This document shows, one piece after another, positions 1 to 7,736 of a stretch of DNA of 64,000 nt. Below the pieces are notes generated by a model. It was not told the DNA's origin and made no database searches. It worked only from the letters and a program-made list of their open reading frames with translations. A program made the translations under genes and the position numbers. Origin of the DNA: NVTR01 sp036480115 (GTDB lineage Bacteria; Pseudomonadota; Alphaproteobacteria; Rhodobacterales; Rhodobacteraceae); assembly GCA_965224795.1 (NCBI GenBank), contig CBDDAE010000001.1, positions 496,001-560,000 on the forward strand. Direction: 5' to 3'. Positions within the stretch are counted from its first letter, which is position 1. Each line of letters opens with the position of its first letter.

Positions 1-1
1 G

Positions 2-721
2 GATGAAAAGAACGTCAGCGGCTTTGTGTTCAAAGTGCAGGCCAATATGGACCCAAAGCACCGGGACCGGGTGGCGTTTGTGCGATTGGCAAGCGGGCAT
101 TTTAAGCGCGGCATGAAGCTGACCCATGTGCGGTCAAAAAAGGTTATGGCGATTTCCAATCCGGTGCTATTTCTGGCCGCCGACCGTGAACTGGCCGAAG
201 AAGCCTGGGCTGGCGACATCATCGGCATCCCCAACCACGGGCAGCTACGCATTGGTGATACCTTGACCGAGGGTGAGGCGCTGCGCGTCACCGGCATTCC
301 GTCATTCGCGCCGGAACTGCTGCAAACCGTGCGGGCGGGTGATCCGATGAAGGCCAAGCACCTGGAAAAGGCGCTGATGCAGTTCGCCGAAGAAGGCGCG
401 GCCAAGGTGTTCAAACCGATGATTGGTTCCGGCTATATCGTCGGCGTGGTCGGGCCGTTGCAGTTTGAGGTTTTGGCGTCACGCATTGAGATCGAATATT
501 CCCTGCCGGTGCGGTTTGAACAATCGCAGTTCAAATCGGCCCGCTGGATCACTGGCCCTAAGGATGCCGTAGAAAGCTTTGCCGACGAAAACAAAGGCCA
601 TATGAGCCACGATAATGACGGCGATCTGGTCTACCTGACGCGCCTGCAATGGGACATTGATCGGGTCGAGCGGGACTACCCGGACCTGACGCTGACGGCG
701 ACCAAGGAAATGATGGTGTGA
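2..721 (+). CDS. prfC: Peptide chain release factor 3, C-terminal part (5' end outside window)
   Basis: The open frame enters from the left edge and ends at a TGA at 719-721, giving about 239 residues. The protein reads as the domain II/III portion of the translational GTPase RF3, which recycles RF1/RF2 from the ribosome. Recognisable RF3 sequence includes the stretch around GHFKRGMKL, PNHGQLRIGDTL, GIPSFAPE and the C-terminal GPLQFEVL. The GTP-binding domain would lie upstream of the window, so the gene is truncated only by the edge and shows no sign of being broken. The next small gene starts at 718 and overlaps the prfC stop codon, which suggests translational coupling. Confidence 0.95.
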   Translation, partial: DEKNVSGFVFKVQANMDPKHRDRVAFVRLASGHFKRGMKLTHVRSKKVMAISNPVLFLAADRELAEEAWAGDIIGIPNHGQLRIGDTLTEGEALRVTGIPSFAPELLQTVRAGDPMKAKHLEKALMQFAEEGAAKVFKPMIGSGYIVGVVGPLQFEVLASRIEIEYSLPVRFEQSQFKSARWITGPKDAVESFADENKGHMSHDNDGDLVYLTRLQWDIDRVERDYPDLTLTATKEMMV

Positions 722-1206
722 AAGAGCCGCCATCTTGTCATTATTGCACCTATGATGGCCGGGATTTCCCCTGCAGAACACATGACAAAATTGATTTGAG
801 AAAAGTCGTGCGGCATTTTTTGCTGGAATTTGAAGCCAACTACGGGCAAAATCCAGACAAGGAATTAGCGAAAAAAAATGAATGGGCATCTGAATGCCTT
901 TATGAATTAGAATATTCATCGCCCGAACTTACATTCCTGTCGGTTTTAGAATTGGTTGCTCAGATAAAGACACGTGAACAGGCCGCCTTTGTCGGGGCTG
1001 GTTCACTGGAAAATATCATCGCAAAAAATGGAGATCAATTCATTGACCGGATAGAAGAACATGCTCGCAAGTCTCCGCGATTTCGATACGTTTTGACCGG
1101 CGTGTGGCCACAGGGGCAGCAGGATAGTCCGGTATGGGTCCGTGTCGAAAAGGCACGCAAAGGATCGCCCACTATTGACGAAACAGATCAGCTTCCGGAA
1201 TTCTGA
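718..1206 (+). CDS. Small hypothetical protein, resembles DUF6869
   Basis: 162 residues starting with a GTG that overlaps the prfC stop by 4 bp. The N-terminus has a cysteine/histidine cluster (CHYC at residues 7-10, then C and H near 19-22) that could bind a metal. The C-terminal half contains GSLENII, FIDRIEEHARKSPRFR and LTGVW, a pattern I associate with DUF6869, a domain of unknown function; this family call is from memory. Base composition is visibly more A/T-rich than in prfC or the helicase, so it may be a more recent or less constrained gene. No function can be assigned. An internal start is possible and would remove the Cys cluster. Confidence 0.6.
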   Translation: MKEPPSCHYCTYDGRDFPCRTHDKIDLRKVVRHFLLEFEANYGQNPDKELAKKNEWASECLYELEYSSPELTFLSVLELVAQIKTREQAAFVGAGSLENIIAKNGDQFIDRIEEHARKSPRFRYVLTGVWPQGQQDSPVWVRVEKARKGSPTIDETDQLPEF

Positions 1207-1383
1207 TTGCCACCAGGAAAGATACCTTAACCTTCAAGTGGCGCGGCGGATTCCCTCAAATCACCGAACAATCGGCACTTTTAACGGTCAAATGTGGCCG
1301 AATTTCCGAAAATTCGAAACAATCAGGTAGATTTGGCGGCTATTGGCCGCATCACGGCAACCTGCATTGACCCCAAGGCGGAA

Positions 1384-1395
1384 TGGCTATAGCCA
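1384..1395. repeat. Perfect 12-bp palindrome TGGCTATAGCCA
   Basis: Read directly: TGGCTATAGCCA equals its own reverse complement. It is flanked by the outer inverted pair GAATG (1381-1385) and CATTC (1401-1405). It sits about 100 bp upstream of the helicase start and could be an operator or the stem of a leader RNA structure. Confidence 0.5.
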
Positions 1396-1469
1396 CGCGT
1401 CATTCTGGGGCATATTTCGAAAAACCGGCCATACGGGCCAAGCCTCATCATCCGCTACGGGCGTGAAAT

Positions 1470-1488
1470 GTCCGTAAAAACAACGGAC
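1470..1488 (+). promoter_or_regulatory. Hairpin at the ribosome-binding position of the DEAD-box helicase
   Basis: GTCCGT (1470-1475) and ACGGAC (1483-1488) are exact inverted copies around the loop AAAAACA, ending four bases before the ATG at 1493. The only Shine-Dalgarno-like bases (GGA) lie in the right arm, so folding would hide the ribosome-binding site. Regulation by this fold is inferred from position. Confidence 0.45.
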
Positions 1489-1492
1489 CTAC

Positions 1493-2938
1493 ATGACAAA
1501 ATTTTCTGATTTGAAACTGGCACCCAAGGTGCTGAAAGCCATCGACGACGCGGGCTATGAAAGCCCGACACCAATTCAGGCGCTTGGCATTCCACCGGCC
1601 CTTGAAGGCCGTGACGTATTGGGCATTGCCCAGACCGGCACCGGTAAGACGGCGTGTTTTACCCTGCCGATGATCACCATGCTGGCCCGCGGACGTGCCC
1701 GCGCCCGGATGCCCCGTTCACTGGTGCTGTGCCCGACGCGCGAGTTAGCGGCGCAGGTTGCGGAAAACTTCGACACCTATTCAAAGTATGTGAAACTTTC
1801 CAAGGCGTTGCTGATAGGTGGTGTTTCCTTTGGTGAACAGGACAAGCTGATCGACCGGGGCGTTGACGTGCTCATTGCCACACCGGGACGCTTGCTGGAC
1901 CATTTTGGTCGCGGCAAATTGCTTTTGACCGGCGTGCAGATAATGGTCGTGGACGAAGCGGACCGGATGTTGGATATGGGGTTTATTCCGGACATCGAAG
2001 AGATTTTCAGCAAGACACCGTTCACCCGGCAAACGCTGTTCTTTTCGGCCACGATGGCGCCGGAAATTGAGCGGATCACCAACACATTCCTGTCGAACCC
2101 GGCCCGCATTGAAGTGGCACGCCAGGCAACGGCTGCGGAAAACATTGAACAGGCCGTGGTCATGTTCAAACCCTCCCGCCGGGATCGTTCGGCCAGTGAA
2201 AAACGCAAATTGCTGCGCGACATCATTGATGGCGAAGGTGACAAGCTGAGCAATGCAATGATTTTCTGTAACCGCAAGGTTGATGTGGATATCGTTGCCA
2301 AGTCTTTGAAGAAAAATGGCTATGATGCCTCGCCTATTCACGGCGATTTGGACCAGTCGCAACGCACCAAAACCCTGGAAGGGTTCCGTGGCGGCGAATT
2401 GCGTCTGTTGGTGGCGTCCGATGTGGCCGCGCGCGGGCTGGATGTGCCAAGTGTGTCGCACGTGATCAATTTTGACGTTCCCAGCCACGCCGAAGACTAC
2501 GTTCATCGGATTGGCCGCACTGGTCGCGCCGGGCGTGATGGCAAGGCCATAATGATCTGCGAGCCACGCGATGAAAAGAACATGGCGGCGGTGGAAGGGC
2601 TGATCAAGAAGGACATTCCACGCGTGACCGTTGGCGGCGGCAAAGCCCCGGAATCGGCCCCAAAACCGGCGGGGGATACCCCGGTTAACGAAGAAAAGCC
2701 ACGCAATAATCGGCGCAAGAAACCTCAGGGCGAAAAGCCGGTTGAAAAGGCCGTAGAAGCGCCAGAGGCACCTGCGAAACTCGCAGAAAATTCCAAGCCC
2801 GCGGATCAGAAACCGACCCCCAAGCCGCGCAATGAACAGCGTCGCGGCGGGCGAGGTGGCAAAAATGGTGTAGTTGGCATGGGCGATCACATGCCCAGCT
2901 TCATCGCCAAAAGCTTTGCAGATCGCAGCGACAGCTAA
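1493..2938 (+). CDS. DEAD-box ATP-dependent RNA helicase (RhlE-like)
   Basis: 481 residues with the full helicase core. The Q motif is near 25-30, Walker A AQTGTGKT at 46-53, PTRELAAQ at 81-88, TPGRLLDH near 130, DEAD at 154-157, SAT at 185-187, ASDVAARGLD near 308-317 and HRIGRTGR at 338-345. It unwinds or remodels structured RNA using ATP, usually in ribosome assembly, mRNA decay or cold adaptation. Residues from about 380 form a Lys/Pro/Glu-rich tail ending in an Arg/Gly patch (RRGGRGGK), typical of the RNA-binding tails of RhlE-type proteins. The gene stands alone with a long, structured upstream region. Which E. coli paralogue it corresponds to cannot be settled by eye. Confidence 0.95.
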   Translation: MTKFSDLKLAPKVLKAIDDAGYESPTPIQALGIPPALEGRDVLGIAQTGTGKTACFTLPMITMLARGRARARMPRSLVLCPTRELAAQVAENFDTYSKYVKLSKALLIGGVSFGEQDKLIDRGVDVLIATPGRLLDHFGRGKLLLTGVQIMVVDEADRMLDMGFIPDIEEIFSKTPFTRQTLFFSATMAPEIERITNTFLSNPARIEVARQATAAENIEQAVVMFKPSRRDRSASEKRKLLRDIIDGEGDKLSNAMIFCNRKVDVDIVAKSLKKNGYDASPIHGDLDQSQRTKTLEGFRGGELRLLVASDVAARGLDVPSVSHVINFDVPSHAEDYVHRIGRTGRAGRDGKAIMICEPRDEKNMAAVEGLIKKDIPRVTVGGGKAPESAPKPAGDTPVNEEKPRNNRRKKPQGEKPVEKAVEAPEAPAKLAENSKPADQKPTPKPRNEQRRGGRGGKNGVVGMGDHMPSFIAKSFADRSDS

Positions 2939-2980
2939 ACTGGTCTTGAAGCCTGAAGTTTGGCCCGCATGTAAGTTTTG

Positions 2981-3014
2981 ACAAGACGTTATTTGCTTAA
3001 ACGAATGGTCTTGT
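2981..3014. promoter_or_regulatory. Inverted repeat ACAAGAC-N20-GTCTTGT before the DMT exporter, overlapping a TTGACA hexamer
   Basis: ACAAGAC (2981-2987) and GTCTTGT (3008-3014) are exact inverted copies spaced by 20 bp. The left arm overlaps a consensus -35 hexamer TTGACA at 2978-2983. No strong -10 hexamer follows at 16-18 bp. It could be an operator pair or a transcript hairpin just upstream of the ATG at 3046. Confidence 0.3.
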
Positions 3015-3045
3015 GCAACCTACAAAAATCCGCGATCTCTAGGCG

Positions 3046-3912
3046 ATGAACAATCAAACCAAAGGCCTGCTGATCACCACGCTTGGTGTACTTTTCATTG
3101 TACCGGATTCACTGTTTATTCGGTTGATTGATGCGGACAGCCTGACGATTGTTTTTTGGCGTAGCATAATCTCTGGTCTGGTCATTCTGGTTGCAATGTT
3201 TTTTTTGCATGGCCGCGGGGCCTTTGGGACAATCACCCAGACCGGCTTGCCCGGTGGCATCTATGCTGTTTCCATGGGTATCAGTGCCATATTCTTTATA
3301 TTGGCTGTGGAAAATACCAGCGTTGCCAACGTGGTGTTCATCATTGCGACCATGCCTATATTTGCCGCAACCTATAGCCGGTTGTTCCTGGGTGAACCCA
3401 TTGGCAATCGGATGATCCTGACAATTCTCGGCGTTGCATCCGGGCTGGCGGTGATCGCCTATGGCACCGGTCAAAGTCAAAGCGGTGGCATGCTTGGTAA
3501 TTTTTACGCCCTATGTTCAGCAGCCACATTCGCGGCGGCACTGACGGCATCGCGCAAAGCGCGGAACGTTTCAATGGTTCCAATGATCTCTGTGGCCTAT
3601 ATCGGGACGGCTTTGCTGGTCTGGCCATTCACCGATATATTCGCTGTTGTGCCAGATCAGTGGTGGCTGATCGGGGTGCATGGCGCGGTGATTATTGTAT
3701 TCAGTACCGCGTTTTTGTCTATCGGGCCGCGCTATATCACGTCTGCCGAGGTGTCACTGTTGATGTTGCTGGAATCCATTCTTGCGCCATTGCTGGTGTG
3801 GGCAATACTGGGGGAAAACCCCGGACAATGGGTGCTGATAGGAGGGGCGGTAATTGTCGGTGTGCTGTTGGTTTCAAATGCAATTGCATTGGTGCGTACG
3901 AACCGCGCCTAG
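3046..3912 (+). CDS. DMT-superfamily (EamA-type) inner-membrane transporter
   Basis: 288 residues arranged as about ten hydrophobic helices in two EamA repeats, the usual length and layout of drug/metabolite exporters. The first repeat shows FWRSIISGL and the typical NTSVANVVFI segment; the second contains LLMLLESILAPLLVW and a final helix IGGAVIVGVLLVSN. The substrate cannot be predicted; relatives export amino acids, nucleosides or other metabolites. It is a single gene, convergent with the histidine phosphatase that follows, and the upstream gap has an inverted repeat over a possible -35 box. Confidence 0.85.
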   Translation: MNNQTKGLLITTLGVLFIVPDSLFIRLIDADSLTIVFWRSIISGLVILVAMFFLHGRGAFGTITQTGLPGGIYAVSMGISAIFFILAVENTSVANVVFIIATMPIFAATYSRLFLGEPIGNRMILTILGVASGLAVIAYGTGQSQSGGMLGNFYALCSAATFAAALTASRKARNVSMVPMISVAYIGTALLVWPFTDIFAVVPDQWWLIGVHGAVIIVFSTAFLSIGPRYITSAEVSLLMLLESILAPLLVWAILGENPGQWVLIGGAVIVGVLLVSNAIALVRTNRA

Positions 3913-3955
3913 CCCACGGCACAGTGGATCGTAGAGTTCTCGAAAAATGGGGTGG

Positions 3956-4498
3956 TCAACCGCTGTAACGGTATATTTCGCAATTTTCCATGGCGTAGCC
4001 CACCAGTTCCTTAAACACATTGCCATGGGCCACCAGCGCGATTGGTCTTGGTGACAGGTCTGCGATGGATTGCATGTATTGGCGGATGCGCGGCGCGAAA
4101 ATATCCTGTGGCTCAACTGTGTAACCAAGCTCATTTTCTTCCCCAATATGCCACCAGACATCCGGCAGGTGGTCAAAATTCAACTCAGGAAAGTCAGTTT
4201 TCAGTGCGGCGGGTGAGCGCCCAACATCACAACTGTGGCTAAGTTGTTCATGGGGGCCCAAGACCACATTCAGCGGCAGGTCATCCTGAAATATATGCTG
4301 GGCTGTTTGGATTGCTCGGGTGAAGGGCGATACCAGAACATGTTGGATGCCCAGTTCAGCAACCTTAATACGCGCCTGTTTGGCCTGCGCCTCGCCCTTG
4401 GCCGTTAAGGGCGCATCAAATATCATCGGGTCAGCTGCCCCGGATTGAAAGGCTGCGTTAAATTCGGACTGGCCGTGGCGGATCAAGTAGATGGGCAT
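3956..4498 (-). CDS. Histidine phosphatase family protein (phosphoglycerate mutase-like)
   Basis: 180 residues beginning with a conserved LIRHGQSEFN (RHG at 7-9), in which the His becomes the phospho-acceptor. A second family landmark is VSPFTRAIQTAQ and a third is ALVAHGNVFKELVG near the C-terminus, supplying the second catalytic His. The protein is shorter than classical phosphoglycerate mutases and fits the broad-specificity phosphatase group. Its substrate is unknown. It ends 43 bp from the convergent DMT exporter and lies 24 bp downstream of rnj, so it may be the last gene of the nuo-birA-coaX-rnj transcription unit. Confidence 0.88.
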   Translation of the reverse strand: MPIYLIRHGQSEFNAAFQSGAADPMIFDAPLTAKGEAQAKQARIKVAELGIQHVLVSPFTRAIQTAQHIFQDDLPLNVVLGPHEQLSHSCDVGRSPAALKTDFPELNFDHLPDVWWHIGEENELGYTVEPQDIFAPRIRQYMQSIADLSPRPIALVAHGNVFKELVGYAMENCEIYRYSG

Positions 4499-4522
4499 AA
4501 ATTTTCCTATTGGTTTGGCGGA

Positions 4523-6190
4523 TTACCCACCCAACCGGCTGATCACCACAGAAACCTCTGGCTTTTTTCCAACTTCATCCCGGGCGACTTTGCGCACAAG
4601 GCGGCGCAGGGCTTCGGTTAGTTTATCGTCATCGCGCATGGTCTTTTTGTCGGCCCGCATCAGAAGCTGGGTAAGGTCATTTTCCAACACCTCAACCAGT
4701 GACGCACCGGAGGCACCGGTTTCGGGCAGGCCCATAATTTCGCACCAAGCGTCACCAAGCGGCGCGTTATTTTCAACGATCAGCGTCACCATGACATGGC
4801 CGTTCAGCGCCATGCGGATACGGTCACGTACCACACCGTCCATGGCGCCGATCTGGCTGCGACCATCCAGATAGGTACGCCCGGTGTCTACATATTCGGC
4901 GATTTTGGGTTTGTTACCGGACAGGTCCAGCATGACGCCGTTTGGCGCAATGACGGATGCAATACCGCCCGCCTCGCCCAGTTTTGCATGCGCCCGCAAA
5001 TGCCGGTGTTCGCCGTGCATCGGGATCAGGAATTGTGGGTTGATCAGCTTATGAATCGCCTGCAAATCAGGCCGGTTGGCGTGGCCGGACACGTGGTAGG
5101 CGCCCATTGTGTCATCCACCACATCTACGCCCATTTCGGAAAATGCATTGACGATGCGAGATACGGATTTTTCATTGCCGGGGATGGTTTTTGAGGAAAA
5201 CAGCATTGTGTCGCCGTCTTTCAGGCTAAGCCCCAGATATTTACCGCGGCTTAACTGAGCAGTTGCGGCGCGGCGTTCACCTTGGGAACCTGTGGCCAAG
5301 ACCATCAGGTTTTCGCGCGGCACGTCTTTGGCATCTTCGGCGCTGATGGTGTTGGGAAAATCTTTTAAGATGCCCACCTCAACCCCGGCGCTGACCATGC
5401 GGCGCATTGCGCGGCCCAGTAATACGACGGAACGACCGGCGGCGATGCCCGCATCGGCAAGGGTTTTCACGCGGGCGATGTTGCTGGCGAATGTGGTGGC
5501 GACAACCATGCCGCGGGCGGATTTGACCAGATCAACGATGGCGGGGCCGACTGTGGTTTCTGAACGTCCGGGATCCGGGGAAAACACGTTGGTTGAATCA
5601 CACACCAGTGCGCGCACGCCTGATTTGCCGATAATTGCCCAGAATTCCGGATCATGGGCTTCGCCGACGCCGGGGGTTTCGTCGGTTTTGAAATCGCCGG
5701 TATGGACGATGCGCCCTTGTGGCGTGTCAATAATCAGGGCCGAGCTTTCGGGGATCGAATGGGCCACCGGGGCAAAGGCCACGGTGAACGGACCGGCGGT
5801 GACGGTTTCGGGGTGCGCGGCAATGGTGTGAATTTTACGCTGATCCAACCCGTGTTCTTCGAATTTCAACCGCGCCAGATGGGCGGTGAAGGCGCGCGCA
5901 TAGACCGGGGCCTGAATGCGGTTCCATAGATGGGCGACAGCGCCGATATGATCCTCATGGGCGTGGGTGATGAAGATGGCGTCAATGCGCTTGGCGCGTT
6001 GTTCAATCCAGGCGATATCGGGCATGATCAGGTCAACGCCCGGGGTGGTGTCCATGTCGGGGAAGGCGACGCCCAGATCGACAAGGATATAGCGTTCCTT
6101 GCCCTTGGGGCCGTAGCCGTAAACGTAGCAATTCATCCCAATCTCACCCGCGCCACCGAGGGGGAGATAGATCAAGCGGTCATTGGCCAT
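4523..6190 (-). CDS. rnj: Ribonuclease J
   Basis: 555 residues, the usual length for RNase J, a zinc-dependent 5'-3' exo/endoribonuclease of the metallo-beta-lactamase/beta-CASP family. The metal motif HAHEDHIGA is near residue 75, a beta-CASP landmark DSTNVFSPDPGRSE follows, and GSQGE, YHVSGHANRPDL and PMHGEHRHLRAH provide the later catalytic residues. In alphaproteobacteria RNase J takes part in rRNA maturation and mRNA turnover. It follows coaX with a 2-bp gap, so it is probably co-transcribed with it. The placement after the nuo genes, birA and coaX recurs in this bacterial group according to general knowledge. Confidence 0.96.
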   Translation of the reverse strand: MANDRLIYLPLGGAGEIGMNCYVYGYGPKGKERYILVDLGVAFPDMDTTPGVDLIMPDIAWIEQRAKRIDAIFITHAHEDHIGAVAHLWNRIQAPVYARAFTAHLARLKFEEHGLDQRKIHTIAAHPETVTAGPFTVAFAPVAHSIPESSALIIDTPQGRIVHTGDFKTDETPGVGEAHDPEFWAIIGKSGVRALVCDSTNVFSPDPGRSETTVGPAIVDLVKSARGMVVATTFASNIARVKTLADAGIAAGRSVVLLGRAMRRMVSAGVEVGILKDFPNTISAEDAKDVPRENLMVLATGSQGERRAATAQLSRGKYLGLSLKDGDTMLFSSKTIPGNEKSVSRIVNAFSEMGVDVVDDTMGAYHVSGHANRPDLQAIHKLINPQFLIPMHGEHRHLRAHAKLGEAGGIASVIAPNGVMLDLSGNKPKIAEYVDTGRTYLDGRSQIGAMDGVVRDRIRMALNGHVMVTLIVENNAPLGDAWCEIMGLPETGASGASLVEVLENDLTQLLMRADKKTMRDDDKLTEALRRLVRKVARDEVGKKPEVSVVISRLGG

Positions 6191-6192
6191 GG

Positions 6193-6966
6193 TCAGGGAT
6201 TGTCCTTGTTATATTGGTGGATCACGGTCAGGCCGTGCATTGTCAGATCATCTTCTATCAGGTCAAACAGGTTTTCACCCTGCGCAAACAGAGGGGCCAA
6301 GCCACCTGTACCGATAACCTTCATCTTGCGGCCGTATTCGGCCTTAATCCGGTTGATCATGCCTTCAATCAGGCCGGTGTAGCCCCAGAACACACCTGAT
6401 TGGATACAGGCAATGGTGTTGGTGCCAATCACCTGTTCCGGCTGGCTGATATCCACATGCGGCAGGGCCGCGGCACCCTGATGCAGAGCTTCCAGTGATA
6501 GGTTCACACCGGGGGAAATCACCCCGCCGACATAGGCGCCGTCCTGTGCGACCACGTCGAAATTCGTAGCAGTACCGAAATCCACCACCACCACATCACC
6601 GCCGTGGCGCGAGAATGCCCCTGCGGCATTGGCCAGCCGGTCGGGTCCGACGCGGGTGCCGGGATCAACCCGTGGGTCAACCGGCAATTTGCATTCAGGT
6701 TTACCCACGACCAGTGGGCGACAGCCAAAGTGGCGATCACACAGAACCCGCAGGTTAAACACCACGCGCGGTACTGTGGAGGATATGATCACCTCATCAA
6801 TATCCACGTCAATTTTCTGGGCCCGCATCAGGGTGGACAGCCAAACAAAGTATTGGTCAGCCGTGCGCTGATGTTCAGTTGAGGCCCGCCATGAGCCTAA
6901 AAAAATTTTACCGTCCCAAATGGAAAACACGGTATTGGTGTTGCCGGTGTCAATGCAAAGCAGCAT
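6193..6966 (-). CDS. coaX: Type III pantothenate kinase
   Basis: 257 residues. It phosphorylates pantothenate in the first step of coenzyme A synthesis. The N-terminal phosphate-binding loop reads CIDTGNTNT (residues 4-12), typical of the ASKHA-fold type III enzymes, and VVVDFGTATNFDVV contains the second conserved acidic motif. GGVISPGVNLS and GTGGLAPLFA are further family signatures. It lies 8 bp downstream of birA and 2 bp upstream of rnj. Pairing of coaX with birA is common in bacteria, both serving cofactor metabolism. Confidence 0.96.
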   Translation of the reverse strand: MLLCIDTGNTNTVFSIWDGKIFLGSWRASTEHQRTADQYFVWLSTLMRAQKIDVDIDEVIISSTVPRVVFNLRVLCDRHFGCRPLVVGKPECKLPVDPRVDPGTRVGPDRLANAAGAFSRHGGDVVVVDFGTATNFDVVAQDGAYVGGVISPGVNLSLEALHQGAAALPHVDISQPEQVIGTNTIACIQSGVFWGYTGLIEGMINRIKAEYGRKMKVIGTGGLAPLFAQGENLFDLIEDDLTMHGLTVIHQYNKDNP

Positions 6967-6974
6967 ATCGCCCC

Positions 6975-7736
6975 CTAGAAGAAAATGTCAGCGGCAGGAA
7001 TAGCCTGTCGGCCCCTGGCTGTCGACAGGATAAGCTGACCGCTGGCGTCGATGGTTTCAAAGGTGCCGGTGGTTTCGGACTTGCCGGTGCGGGCGGTGAT
7101 GACCTGACCGATGCGGGCAGCGCGGGCCAGCCACGCGGTGCGGATGGGGTCAAAGCCGTAGGTTGTGAACTGGTGTTCCCATTTGGCGTAGGCCGGGGCC
7201 AGTAGCGCCAGGAATTCGGGCGGTGTGACCAGTGCGCCTGTTTCGGACAAAAGCGACATCGGCGGCGTTGCGTTTTGTTCGACATCGCCAGCACTGGGGG
7301 CGGTGTTTAGATTAACACCAATGCCAATGGCAAGGTGGTTAGTCTTGCCCCCCGAACCGACGCTTTCCAGCAGTATACCGGCCAGTTTACCACCGTTCAG
7401 CAGCACGTCATTGGGCCATTTCAGGGCGAAACTATCGGTGCGCCCGGATGCGGCAACCAGTGCGTCAAACAGTGCTAATGCGGCCACGAAGGAACGCAAG
7501 GCGACCTGCGCCGGGGGCTCTGACGGGTGCATCACATAGGTGGCGGCGAAATTGCCGGTTGGGTCGGACCATGCCCGGCCCCGCCTGCCCCGGCCCTTGG
7601 TTTGCTTTAGCGCCAGTATCCATTCAGGGCCTGCAAGGGTTGGTGCGATGCGCGCAGCCTCGGCATTGGTGCTGTCGACCTCATCTAATACACGTCGACC
7701 TACACCGTCGGGCCAGTCGGTTGGCTTAGTTGACAA
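6975..7736 (-). CDS. birA: Biotin--[acetyl-CoA carboxylase] ligase
   Basis: Monofunctional biotin protein ligase without an N-terminal DNA-binding domain. It activates biotin as biotinyl-AMP and attaches it to carboxylase carrier domains; the MCC alpha subunit encoded at 29963 would be one client. Motifs include DEVDSTNAEA, the biotin-binding loop GRGRRGRAWSDP, KWPNDVLLNGGKLAGIL and IGIGVNLN. No ATG precedes the conserved region. I chose the TTG at 7736, which overlaps the nuoN stop by 11 bp and gives 253 residues; another TTG at 7775 would add 13 residues and deepen the overlap with nuoN. The overlap implies co-transcription with the nuo operon. Confidence 0.92.
   Translation of the reverse strand: MSTKPTDWPDGVGRRVLDEVDSTNAEAARIAPTLAGPEWILALKQTKGRGRRGRAWSDPTGNFAATYVMHPSEPPAQVALRSFVAALALFDALVAASGRTDSFALKWPNDVLLNGGKLAGILLESVGSGGKTNHLAIGIGVNLNTAPSAGDVEQNATPPMSLLSETGALVTPPEFLALLAPAYAKWEHQFTTYGFDPIRTAWLARAARIGQVITARTGKSETTGTFETIDASGQLILSTARGRQAIPAADIFF

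Larger units (their letters stand above)
1207..1492 (+). promoter_or_regulatory. 286-bp structured leader/intergenic region before the DEAD-box helicase
   Basis: No credible gene lies here. The sequence is rich in self-complementary segments: GCGGC/GCCGC around 1336-1350, the perfect 12-bp palindrome TGGCTATAGCCA at 1384-1395 enclosed by GAATG (1381-1385) and CATTC (1401-1405), and a hairpin abutting the start codon at 1493. No sequence with a good match to a sigma-70 promoter was found. Long leaders are known for cold-regulated RNA helicase genes in other bacteria, but whether this region is transcribed is inference. Confidence 0.4.

Noticed and set aside
1781..2890. 369-codon minus-strand frame opposite the DEAD-box helicase
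   Set aside because: Overlaps intact helicase motifs over its full length and has no domain of its own.
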